The notes below the pieces were generated by a model, which saw nothing but the letters and a program-made list of their open reading frames with translations, was not told the origin of the DNA and ran no database searches. Shown piece by piece: positions 10,305 to 21,358 of a DNA stretch of 64,000 bases. The number at the start of each line of letters is the position of its first letter. The stretch's first letter is position 1. The DNA is from Fennellomyces sp. T-0311 (Eukaryota; Mucoromycota; Mucoromycetes; Mucorales; Lichtheimiaceae), in NCBI GenBank assembly GCA_025266875.1, contig JALLLT010000034.1, forward strand, positions 62,001-126,000, written 5' to 3'. Both the position numbers and the translations under genes were made by a program.

Positions 10305-13300
10305 TTATGACGCAGCTGTCTGCCGACTATTCCAGAAACCAAATGCCGATGAAACATTATTGCCATTATCTCCATCAGTAGCTTGCTCATAATCTTCTTC
10401 AGCATGTACTGGGGAAATCACAGCCGCACCAGAGGCCGCGCCCTTCCCATTAAATGTGGGTAATGGTTGCATAGGTACCCATTGTGAGACTGCCGTGGTC
10501 TGTGCTTCGTTATTGAGGTGTACGAATATGCCTGCTATTTGCTGTACATTAGTAGGGGAATTATAGTTCACTAACTTCAAACGTACGCAAATTCTCGTGG
10601 AAAGGATTGGATTTGGTAGCTGCAGTTTTGTTTGATCGAGGGAGAGCTAAGAGAACAATATTAAGTTATGTGGATGTAGAACGATATATAGTCACATACG
10701 GTCACCGTTTTCCCACCAGTTGCTAAGCTCAGTGCTTGGTCTTGGCACTGCAGGACGGCACTGTTAATATTAACGACAAATAAGAAGAGCATAAACGTAC
10801 AGCTACTGATCGGTGTTATTGGATCAAGGTCGATCAGGGAGTCTACAGGTGGGTTTTGGTTCACGGTGGGTCGACTTGGTGGGGTGGGTGTCCTTCGCCG
10901 CGGTAATTCGGGTGGTGCATCTACAATGATGTTGTCCAAGCTCTTCTGATAGAGCTCTTTCTGTAGCCGTGCTTTTGCGTCATGATCTAGTGTCACAATC
11001 TACAGGAAACATATTAGTCCACTATATCTACTGTCCAAAGGTGCATTACGCACATCCGCTTCGAATAAAGCAAACACTTTATAACATGGTTAGTTTACCA
11101 GCGCTTTTCTATTCACAATGCAAACAAATACCTGGTCGGTGATCGGAAGTGTACAGTTCAGCGCGCGAGTACTGCACCAATTTGAGGTCTCTGCCTTTGT
11201 ATAGGACTCTGTCTGTCCATCCAGGAACGCGCTGCTTTTCGCTAATCCACTAGTTAGACAAATGACGGTATAAAGCTTGGATAGCTCACCTGGTATCATA
11301 TACATCCTTACCATTGTCATACTTGTACGTCGGCAGGAAAGTAATCGGGCCCTCTTCGTAACCTGGGAATACATGACCAAGACGCATCTCATTTTGAAGC
11401 TAGATAATGCACCAGTGAGTAGTCGCGTATCGTGCGATACTGAAATATAGAAACGTACTTGATCTGCGCTATACAGTGCATCGATATTCCCTTGGGCAGC
11501 ATATGCTCGCGCCTACATAAAGATCACCGGTTAGTGATCACCAATACCGCCAGAGTGGATACTTACTTCTTCGTTCGATAAAGACACGCGATAGTTCAAA
11601 TCACTTAGCCAGAAGATATTACTATTCAAAATTGGCCATGTCAGCAGTCTGCGGCGCACGTTCACGCTTTCCAAGCGTTTACTTATGGCTGTCAATCGTC
11701 CTTCCCCGCAGAAACCGCAGGCCGGAATTAATCGTATGGAAGTCGGCATTGCGATCTTCATAATTCGAATGACCTATATGAGGTTGCTTATCAGCATTGC
11801 AGCATTCCCGTAGCGATTCACTCAATCGTACCAGAAGCAAAGTGCGCCGCCAAGATACAGATGCTTGTGTCACCATAGTCCATGCGGATGGCAACTGCAC
11901 CTTTATTACCGGCAATGCCCATGATTCCAGTCTACGTAAATATCTCAGTAACACGCCACACACAGAGGCTATCCGTGATTGCACCTTTTTAATTGATGTC
12001 TCGACGTTCCGGATATTTTCGACGATGTTGGCCTTGACAAAGATAATAAGCGCTGCACCAACGAGCTGATTGGACCGAAGCAGGACATATTTGGATCGGC
12101 CTTTCGCATTGGAGTTTAGTGTACGTCCAATCTGCTCTTCCCAAACTTTGCTATAGACTTAAACTGTTAGCATCGTATGTAAATCTCGGGGTGACGAGAC
12201 TATACCGCTTCTCTGCATCTGTCGTCATGACCTATCAAACAACATGATCAGTGTGCATTTTTCGAACAAGTACACAAGCGACGAACCTGCTGAGGCGAGA
12301 GTTCCACTATTTCCTGGAAGCCCACAGCATAGATATCTGGTTCCTCGTCACCCCCTGTTTGCGCTGCGTTAATGCTATGTCGGCCTTCGCTCTGTGCTGC
12401 TTACATTGTGAATGTTGTAACAACCAAGGATCAAGCGATTCCCCTTTGAATGACTTGCCGTTCAAATTGTATGTGCCACAAAATATCGTCACTCGACGGC
12501 TCGTTGAGTACTCCTTGAGGCTACGGAACAATTAGCCTTTCCATTAGATCACCACGTGAGGTGCCTACCGCTTGACCATGAGCTTCGATACAGAGTCGCT
12601 GATAGGATCGTGGATGGCGATCTCCTGCTGGCCAACTAATTTGCCCTGTGCAAGAAAAGAAGTATTACATGCGGTACCAAGAGAGGAAATGTGATATACA
12701 TACCAGAAGTTGGTCGATAACTTCCTGCTTGGCTTTGTCCTGGAAAGTGTTAATGAAGAAGCGATTGGCAGAGCGCGTGGCATCGTTGAGCATGTTCATG
12801 AAGGTGACCTTGCCAGTTCTTGTGAAAGCTGATTTTAATGCGCCTGTGCCGGCATATATCCGTGATAATCCGTCTCCATTTTCGGCCCACAAGTGCGAGT
12901 GGCGATCGAGCAAGAAGTCGGTATTCAGGCTTGGGCGACTGATGTGGCTGTTGGTGCTGGTTAAGTAGCTCTGCAGGGACATACTGGAGATTTTGTTCTG
13001 TACAAGGTTAGTGCGATCCAGACAGTCCATGCAATTGGTACGGAAACATCCCGTTTGCTTGTTGAGGATTCGATTGTCGACCGAGTCCAGCAGAAAATAG
13101 CCGTGGCTGGTCATGTACCCACGCACTTCGTTAAGCAGACGCGACAGGTTATCGTAGTTGCCGCCACGACACTCGGCGTGCAAGTCAAAGTTGACCATGC
13201 GCAATTGCTCGTCGGGCATATGGAGCTGCTCCACGGCTGCATTGTAGGTGCTTCCCAGCAGCGACTCGGTTGTGTTTTCGCGTGCGGAAAGGAGGTTGAT

Positions 13301-14533
13301 GTTGCATACGGATTGGTAGCGGGTGATCAGCTCAGTAAAGTGCCGCTTTACCGCAGGCTGTGTTGCGCTCTGTCCTCGGGCAATCTGTAGCTTCTGATTC
13401 ACTATGCCTTGGTGCTCCCAGAACACTGGCACGCTGCCTCGCGTCTGGATAAATGCATAACACATCCGATTGGAATATAGCACTGTCTCCGTCTTGTGCA
13501 ACGTCAGCCTCCGCCAAAAAACCCTGGCACGCCCACCGCTTACCTCGACAAAGTTGGCGACGTGGCCATTGTCGTCGATACCTCTCGAGTTAAAGCGGGT
13601 TCCAGCCCGTTTGCAGCTCAACTTGGATATTACCGATAGCTCGTACTTTTCGCTTTCTATGGACACCGACTCTACACCGACATACCCTCGGATAGCAAAC
13701 ACCTGCAACAACCCATTAGCCCCTGCCATCCTCTCGCCACCGGTCACGTACCAGAAACCCTCCCCTGTCGAGATCCGTCTGCTTTTTTCGCTCCAGCTTC
13801 GCCCGAAAGTCCAGCAGGCCCGATATCAGAAACTTGTTCCATAAGAAGTGATCGTCAAATGCATGAACGCTCGATGACGCATCCGACGTCCTAGTGATAT
13901 ATTAGGTGTTGGTTCACTCTACTGCTGCGTACGAGTACCTTGCCTGGACCGTCTTGGTTAGATCGAAATCCGGGGTAAAATAGAAGTTGCCGACTGAAAA
14001 CAGCTTTTCCAACTGAGCGCAAGGGTGCTGTATGGCTGTTGTCTGGTCCCAATCGTCAGCTGGGGGTGACGACGTAGTGTATTCGTAATCTCGTGCCGAT
14101 ACGTCCAGGTCGTCGTATTTCGAAGACGACAGGGAATAGAACGACACTGACACGATCTTGTAGACTTCTTCACCCGCGCGAATCCTTCCCACAGACACAC
14201 AGTCCGTGACAATCGCAATAAAGCACTCTACGTTGCTCGTTGTTGAAGAATAAACCAGAAATGCACAGCACGACAAACATTAAACAAACCTCCCATGACG
14301 TTAATCAAGCCAAGGCATCCAAATACAGGTCGGCTATTTAGAATGCGCCATGAAGTGTCTTCGAATTCGGATAATGGCAGCAGTTTAGTGATGGCGCGGT
14401 CCGCTGTGTTTGTCACCAGGTTGCTATGGCTGTACTGCTCGAACATTAATACACCCGAAGGTGCCTCATGCAGTACCGTAGGACGCAAGGCAAGTGCGCG
14501 TGGATGGTCTCGTAGTAGTAGATGGGTTTGCAT
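10305..14533 (-). CDS. Synaptojanin-type phosphoinositide phosphatase (SAC + inositol-polyphosphate 5-phosphatase)
   Basis: Removes phosphates from phosphoinositides at the plasma membrane and endocytic sites (family of yeast INP51/52/53). It is spread over many exons. The N-terminus (LLLRDHPRALALRPT) and the rest of a SAC domain follow; the long exon 12665 to about 13700 includes the SAC active site RTNCMDCLDRTN (C-x5-R). The 5-phosphatase domain is rebuilt over small exons: GTYNLNGK, DIYAVGFQEIVEL, GIAGNKGAVAIRMDYG, AAHFASG then NYEDRNADF, FWLSDLNYRVSLSNEE, ITFLPTYKYD, RVPGWTDRVLYKG, SDHRP. Two motifs differ from the usual GDFNYR and WCDR (here SDLNYR and WTDR), though the Asp and Asn used in catalysis remain. 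A proline-rich tail (PPELPRRRTPTPPSR) fits SH3-mediated recruitment. It is divergent from the acyltransferase across 373 bp. The start at 14533 matches the family N-terminus; exon edges elsewhere are hand-placed. Confidence 0.9.
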
Positions 14534-14906
14534 GTAAGAATGTTGCGCCGGTAGAAAAAAGAAGCGTTGCTTGTTGCTTGTACCGGAGTCACCAAGCCGA
14601 ATCCCCGAATCTCTACTGAGGACTTGTAATGCAAGCTTCGTGTAGAGTTCGACCGTCGAAAGTTCATATTCATTATACCCTTCGGTACCCGCTAATGAAA
14701 ATATGGTACAGTATATGTTGAATGTATTGATGCTGTAGTGAATCGAGAGAGAGAGCAGTGTACAGTTGTGCGTATAGCGTACCAGTGTATGTAAAAAAAA
14801 AGGCTTATAATTATGTCATCATCCGGCATTCAAAGAATCATGCCGTGGTATAAAAGTATATATACAAGGCCTTATAATTACACCAAGCATCCCACCTTGA
14901 ACCGAT
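14534..14906. promoter_or_regulatory. Shared upstream region of the phosphatase and acyltransferase genes
   Basis: These 373 bp lie between two divergent start codons. A TATA-like TATAAAAGTATATATA lies about 60 bp upstream of the acyltransferase ATG. No other element stands out. Confidence 0.4.
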
Positions 14907-16259
14907 ATGGTCCGCCTTCCTCCCAAGCACCGCGAATTCGTTCAGCCAGAAACGTTGCCTTCACAACCAAGGTTCCCAGCACCGGCAGGGATCAGCCGCG
15001 TTGTCATGCCAATCTATACCAAGTTCGTTATTTTCTTCGAAAACGATGAGAACGTTCCAAACTTTATGCCGCCCGAGTATATAAAGCGAGGCATGGCGCG
15101 CGCCCTTTCATCGTTCTATCTGCTCGCTGGCCGCCTTTTGCCTGAAGATAATGGGCGTTACTCCGTTGGTAGCTTTGAAAAAGGAGCCTTGTTCCAATCC
15201 GTCCTGTGTACCGAATCTCTGCAGGCATGCAAGGATACCTACTTTAGCTACCAAAAGGTACCAATCGCCGACTATGTTCCACTCCATCAATATAACTCTA
15301 TTGATGCCCCCCTAGCGGGTATACAAGTCAATTATCTTCGTGGTGGTGTCGCCTTGGGTTTTTCGTTCCATCACAGTATTACCGATGGACTAGGAATTAC
15401 CGCATTTGTCACGTACATGTCTTATACTGCCCGGAAGGAAATGCCACTTTTGCCTGTTTTGTATGACTGGGATCGCGAGCCACTGCGCGTTTCTCCAAAA
15501 TACGATGTTAGCAAGGCTTATCCTGTGGTCGATGAACCGCCTATACCACAGGTTTGGAACGCACCCTCGGAAAAACGTCTAGTTGTGTTTAGCCTGGACC
15601 AAGCCGAGCAACTTAGAAAGGCAGTTGAAGCTGAAATGGATAAACCAGGCAAGATTTCGACTCGGGACGCCCTCACAGCATTAATGCATAGAGTCGTTGT
15701 GCGTGCACGACGTACCAAGGGCCCTTGTGACCTTGTCTTTGTGACAAGCCCTCGGTATGCTCATCCGGATAAACGCATGCGGCTTTACTTCGGTAACTAT
15801 ATTGTGTAAGTCATTTTCACTTTTTATCGCCCCAAGTACTAAAATTTTCTTAGAAACGTTTGTATCCCAGATACCCCAAAAGATTTACTCTCTCGCAAGC
15901 TCAGTGATTCGGCTCTTCGGATCCGTGAAAGAGTTAATAGTGTCGATATTGAATATGTCGAAACATTGGAAAACTATCTCAATCAGATTGACGATACGTC
16001 GTGTATACTCACTCCTGTGCGCGCTTTTCAGCGTACCCACGTTGGTTGGACTGATTGGTCTCGATTCACTGCGGATCTTGACTTTGGTTACGGTAAAATA
16101 GTCGGTTTCCGCAGCTATGTCGACCCATCGCCGTTAGCATTGATTACTGTGTTGCCTCTCCATGCCAACTTTGATATCGTCGTACAGCTTGACCCTGAAA
16201 GCATGAGGAGACTAGAACAAGATGAAGAGCTCAAGAAATATGCAACTGGATGCTTTTAG
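14907..16259 (+). CDS. BAHD/trichothecene-O-acetyltransferase-like acyltransferase
   Basis: Acyl-CoA-dependent acyltransferase of about 436 residues, likely cytosolic, moving an acyl group to a hydroxyl or amine of a small molecule; the substrate cannot be told. Two exons are joined by an intron at about 15809–15852 (GTAAGT…TTAG) that restores YIVNVCIPDTP. The catalytic HHSITDG (H-x3-D-G) lies at about residue 155 and the structural DFGYG (DFGWG in plant relatives) lies in exon 2 near 16083. The N-terminus (VRLPPKHREFVQPETLP) and length fit the family. An isolated gene like this could act in secondary metabolism or detoxification, but no other biosynthetic genes are beside it, so I make no pathway claim. 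Confidence 0.85.
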
Positions 16260-16621
16260 GTTTTTTACCTGTAAAACTTTAACAAGTTTAATATCGGATT
16301 ATGAGTAAATTGTCCAACGGACATGTGACCATATCATTTGTTGGATGTGTTACTTTTGAAGCCATTAATCGCAATAAGCAAAACGTTAGTTGCCCTTAAA
16401 ATGGTAATGAAAGATTTGGAACAGGAAGATGTTATAAACTCGCGCAACCCTGCAGAGGCAATTTGGCACACATCAATGGTTAGTTACGACGCCGAGTTCG
16501 TACTGGAAAACTGATACACACTGCCAAAGTTTCTGAAAGTATATGTAATAACTAATAATAATCTATGTAAAGTATATATCATCAAATAGCTGATTCATTT
16601 GTTATTACTGGAGGAACAATA
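16260..16621. other. Intergenic region
   Basis: AT-rich sequence between the acyltransferase stop and the TA-flanked inverted repeat. I see no gene or clear regulatory element. Confidence 0.5.
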
Positions 16622-17268
16622 CAGTAAACCCCCGCTTTTTCCTCCCCGGATTTTCCTCTCCCTCAGTTTTTTCCCTGTTTTAGCTATGCCACCCTCGACC
16701 TTAGTGCTAATTTTCCCATCCTCGAAATTTTTCTGTTTGTCCCCAGCTTACTCTGAGTAAAAAAAACGGGGGATGAATAAAACTATGTCTAAATGATCAT
16801 AAGTATGCTTTGAAAGCGTATATATCCCTTTATTTTCTAATAAAAAATGATGTATTTTACGACTGTGTCGTATGAGCGCGCCTGATCCACTGCAAAAAAA
16901 TTTTGGGTGAATTTTGGGTGAATTTTGGGTGAATAAGTTTTTGAGGTGATTAAACATAGGCACGTATAACATGTCTGGGCTCGAGGTAATTAATTCTTTG
17001 ATTTTTTAAGAATGTATTTACAGGCACTGGAAGCGCCTATAAATGCATTGTTGCATGGTTTCGATGAAGCCAGAAAGGAGAATTTTCGGTAAACCAACAA
17101 AATACGCTTCAATGCTATATGAGGCGATGGTGCTTTATTAATTATTATATAAACTATGACGCGGTGTCACAATTTTTGAACTTACGCGCCCTTTGCAATC
17201 AATCGTTTTGCATATTGTATATGTACGAATGGTCCTAGCGGGAATCTCTGCTTGGGATGATGCGCTGA

Positions 17269-17727
17269 CTAATGGAAGAGTTGATATAGGTGAATTGGGC
17301 GCTGCTGAAAGGTGTCAAAATCTTTTTTGTGGTGGCATATTGTCATATTGTATCGGTTGCTGCTGTGAAAGCGTCTGTGGCATTTGTAATATATTTGCTG
17401 CTGTGGCGGTGGAAATGGATAGGGAGGCATCTTGCCAAACGCTGATGTAGACTGTGGATATGGTGCTAGTCTCAGTAACGATAGATATGTTCGCGAAGGA
17501 ACGGGAGCTACTGATTGATCGGCTGATATCGTTGCTGTGATTGATATGAGTTTGATGAACATCAACTTGAGAAAATGACCGGTGCAAAACATAAGCGAGT
17601 TTTCATTCGATTCAGCAACTTCCGCAGCGGTTAGTACATTAGCTGGCAGATTTCTGTTTAGTATTTTTCTTACCGGTGGCTGAAGGTGCTCTCGCATAAC
17701 CTGTGCTTCGGCGTCGTAGTTTGCCAT
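17269..17727 (-). CDS. Hypothetical ORF inside the nested element
   Basis: An ATG-initiated frame of 152 residues. The first 45 residues (MANYDAEAQVMREHL…) look protein-like and polar, and the last third is rich in Pro, Gln and His. An overlapping frame (17315–17587) is also open and Ser/Gln-rich, so a short intron near 17580 may join the first part to that second frame. I do not recognise a family. It may be a captured host-gene fragment or chance coding. Confidence 0.25.
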   Translation of the reverse strand: MANYDAEAQVMREHLQPPVRKILNRNLPANVLTAAEVAESNENSLMFCTGHFLKLMFIKLISITATISADQSVAPVPSRTYLSLLRLAPYPQSTSAFGKMPPYPFPPPQQQIYYKCHRRFHSSNRYNMTICHHKKDFDTFQQRPIHLYQLFH

Positions 17728-18318
17728 GGTCCGCGTTGGAACTTGACTGGTATACCAGGCAGCGTATACATTATCAGCAGCATACTGTAATTTACTTCCA
17801 AATTCTAAAAGCTTAAGACTGGAATGATTACTGCCATTATCATTTGACCAAATTAGAGCATAATCGTTACTGCAACGAAATCATTTAGCAAGAATGTAGT
17901 TTAATCAATGACAAAGCGCCATGTGAAATCATTATTATCATTCTTCTGTAAGAAATGTTTATGTATATAACAAATGTGGTTTTTCTTCTTTTGTATTGAA
18001 GGCAATTTATTCAATTGTCGAATATAAGAGATGCTCCATTAGGATACAGAAAACTAGCTATAATTCCATATACAATACTTTTGTGGCGAGCGTTATGAAA
18101 TAACACTTTCACTTTTTTGGTTGTCAGTTGATGTTGTGGTCCGTCTGTCTTTGACATGCTTTAATAATGGCTTTCTTTTTTTTTGTAGATAAGAAATTTA
18201 TTCGGGTGCCGTAAAAAAGGGCACCAGAGTGGCATATAAAATTTCTAAACTACAACTTATGTTCTGCTTCTATCCGTCGTAGTGAATGTTGATGATGGCT
18301 TTCCTTGTGTAACTCAGA

Positions 18319-18412
18319 GCGTAGTTAAGCATTTCATAGGCTGCTTCAGGTAAGACATTGTGAAACACCGAGCGTAGCTCGACACTTCATAGGCTACCTA
18401 GGTAAGACATAA
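18319..18412. repeat. Imperfect tandem duplication, unit about 50 bp
   Basis: Two copies (about 18319–18362 and 18369–18412) share GAGCGTAG, a TTCATAGGCT core and GGTAAGACAT. They lie inside the nested element. Confidence 0.6.
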
Positions 18413-18469
18413 AGACTAGCTCGGTCGTTCATTCGCCTTACTTCAGGCCCAGATACTTCAAGCCCGCCT

Positions 18470-18536
18470 AAACATAAGCTTTTTAACCACTTGTACTACC
18501 ATTTTTAGTAACTCAAGTGGTTAAAAGCTTATGTTT
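18470..18536. repeat. Strong hairpin inside the nested element
   Basis: The left arm (18470–18493) and right arm (18514–18536) pair over 23 bp with one extra T in the left arm, leaving a 20-nt loop. The right arm overlaps the inner part of the element's right terminal repeat (GCTTATGTTT). Confidence 0.85.
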
Positions 18537-20082
18537 AACCACTTCGAAAAATTATTCACCAAAATTCACCCAAAATTTTTTTGCAGTGTGAATAGATCAT
18601 CACGAATGCTACGCAAGGCATCTGCTGTTGGGGCTTGCCCTGGATCATCGAGAATTTCAATCACCGTTTCGATTAGGCTTAGTTATTTCATGTAAACTCT
18701 GTGGGGGCGATTGATTCTTCAATCCTAACAGTGTACCTCAAAATACGGTATCAGTCGCCATTATGACAGCATCAGTAATCTTCCATAGCACTTATTGGCT
18801 CATATATCGTGCCTCAATCCAAGTGGTCATTTGGGAGCAACTATGTTGTGAATTAGTTTAGCCGGGACAACGAATTGACCGTATTCTGTAGCTTATTATT
18901 ACTTGACTTTCACCGGTATTAAACGATCCCTGAAGCAAATAATGGCAACTCTACGTGACATATTAAGCAGGGACAAAAAAAGCTCAGTAACAGATCACTA
19001 TTGCTTGTGATATGCTGCTGTGCTTTATATAGTGTAATATAATACAGCATCATTCTTCCGATCCAAAAAAACGTACAGTATCTTATCCATATGGATACTC
19101 ATCCAGCTATCGCTATAGCGATTGACATGTAAATCAATACACGCATATAAAGAAATGAACGGTGCTTAGACGATTGCTAATATGGTGCAACTGATCTTAA
19201 ACCGACAAAATTTTTAAAGTGTATCTAGTCTGTCAAAAATAAAAGTTTAGAAAAACTAAGCGATAACTTTGATGTATTATCATGTATAGATGAAAAGTTA
19301 TGGCTTACATTTTGGATAACTGTCGATGTAAAGAAGTAGTTAGCACTTGAAGTTCGTGACTTGAGGGGGCTTTTGGCAGGGGAAAGGGTTAAAATGTTCC
19401 AATTCAAACGCAGCGCTGCCATTTGTGTAACAAAAATGGTAGATACGTTACACAAAATCTCTGGATAGCCCAATGTTACATCTGCTTTTCATTTTCCATT
19501 CGCCGTTACTATGGTAAAGAGAAAAGGCTGATGGGCCTGACTTCAAAGCTCAAAAGTCTGCTCTTCTGAAACTAGTGGTAAAATCTCATCATAAGTTTAA
19601 ACTCTATCCCAAAAATTAATTATGAAATGAATTCCATAACGCGTTTCTGGGGAATAGCAAAAAGAGAAGCCCGCATGCAGTATAATTGTTCCTTTTAAGT
19701 CGCTATAACGCCACCTGCCATCAAATCCTAGATTCAGTCCTATTGCTAATGATTTGGTGCTTTGTGTCGAAGGCTTGGGCATACATTAAGTTCTATGTAG
19801 AACGAACAATAGTTGGTCCTGAGCATGATTAATTCTTGGAAAAATTACAGAAGCAATATATATTTCACCTCAGGAGCGGCCACGATGAATAGTCTAACCA
19901 TCTATAGATGCGAGATTTCAAATCGAAAATTTGTTACAATTTGAAATTTTGTCGGTTTAAGATCGGTTGCACCATACCCAGCGCATACCACTTTGTGTAA
20001 CTCCTGTTGTTTCCTCACCCCCGCTTTTTCCGCACTTTTGTGTGTTCCATCCGTGTAGGAAAAAAAGCGGGGGTTCACTGTA

Positions 20083-21358
20083 ATGATGTCCAGTTGATTG
20101 AAGATATGTATACAAAAATTGTCTTCGAGCATGATGCCACAAACGAGCTATCAAAGTGCAAGAATGTGATATCTTTTGTCCTAGAGCAAATAGATATGTG
20201 AGTGTCAACAACTTAATATACATGCTGGTGTACGTATGTGCCAGGTTTTTTTATCAGAAAAGCCTTGCACAGTCTTTGCAAAAGTGATAATATGTGGTAA
20301 ACATGGTACATACCATGCTGACGCTGTAATACGCTAAGATGTGTTACTGGTTGCGTAAACGCTGTGACTAATCCGAACAAAAGCAGACTACAAAACTCAA
20401 GCAGTCGAACACTTCAAGCCCATAGTCTGGTCATCACTATCTGTCAGGAGATTATATATAATAGCGAGCAACAATAGTGTACAAAAGCCATTTTTCTTCC
20501 ACGCCCCTGACTAAAAGTATTTATATAACAGAAAATATGTGGCGCATCCTGTGAGATAATGTAACCGTCTCCAAATCGTAGATATAACGAAATTGTTTAT
20601 ACACGCGGTTATAAAGGTTGATCTGATTCACTCTTATATGTTCTCCATTGCGATTGTTTTTTCCCACAACAATGGTATTGTAACCGTGACACATAAAGTA
20701 AAAAGTAGTAGTGAAAAGAACCATAAGAGTATCCTCTATGGCGCAGCAATTGTTTTTTTACGGGGGAAGCGGGATCATCCCGATAACAACCAACCTTCAG
20801 GGTAGAACAAAGCAAAGGCTGTGAATTGGTTTGTCTACCAATACCAGGAATGCGGATGGCAGTAATACAGATGGGCACGTATCTGATGTGGAAAGCGCCG
20901 ATACCACACAATTTGAAGGAAATTAGTTGACAAAATCTGGGCCATCAGGACGGCGAGGCTCAAGTACGGCCATGTTAAACGTGCTTCTGAGTGCGTCCCC
21001 CACCAAGAATACGGGTATTATTAGATATATCATTCATTCCATAGGTGCTTGATTGGGATAGTTGAGAGGTGAACCCAATGACCTAATTGTGATTCTCACG
21101 GATGGATAGATAGATAGATTCCGCGTAGGGTGCGACTGATCGAACCTGGCTTCCATACGTACGTGCTATCATGACTAGTACAAGTGGTTCCAAGATATTC
21201 GGCCGCAAGTACGCAGGCTGCAGGATTAAGGAGGGACTAAAGGCTTGTTGTTGGGGGTGGAAGACCACATCGCATGTTATCTTTTTATTTCAGGTTCAGT
21301 AAGTTTACCCAGCCAATTGCTCTTCCTTTTCCATACACTTGTCATTCTTTCTGTCATC
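20083..21358. other. Intergenic region upstream of the WD40 gene
   Basis: I see no gene. A short GATA-unit microsatellite lies near 21103–21117. The stretch at 21135–21155 (GATCGAACC on the plus strand) resembles a tRNA B box in reverse, but no cloverleaf forms around it. Confidence 0.5.

Larger units (their letters stand above)
16888..18588. mobile_element. Nested 1.7 kb element with long terminal inverted repeats
   Basis: The left terminus CACTGCAAAAAAATTTTGGG (16888) is mirrored by the right terminus ending at 18588. Similarity continues about 60–75 bp inward on both sides (GGTGAATAA…TTAAACATA). The left arm has one extra copy of an 11-bp unit (GGGTGAATTTT). No transposase is visible, and I found no convincing target-site duplication, so the superfamily is unknown. 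Confidence 0.7.
16622..20080. mobile_element. Non-autonomous Tc1/mariner-like element (or two related copies) with CAGT termini
   Basis: The left end reads CAGTAAACCCCCGCTTTTT (16622) and the right end, reverse-complemented, CAGTGAACCCCCGCTTTTT (ending 20080). Each is flanked by TA (16620–16621 and 20081–20082), the target duplication of the superfamily. A second, inverted copy of the motif lies inside each end (about 16757–16772 and 20013–20030). The interior codes for no transposase. Either this is one 3.46 kb non-autonomous element with doubled ends, or two short palindromic copies have left a 3.2 kb stretch between them. The flanking TA pair favours the single-element reading. Confidence 0.6.

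Noticed and set aside
21103..21175. tRNA-like B box (reverse orientation)
   Set aside because: Only the GGTTCGATC-like core fits; no A box or acceptor stem can be drawn.
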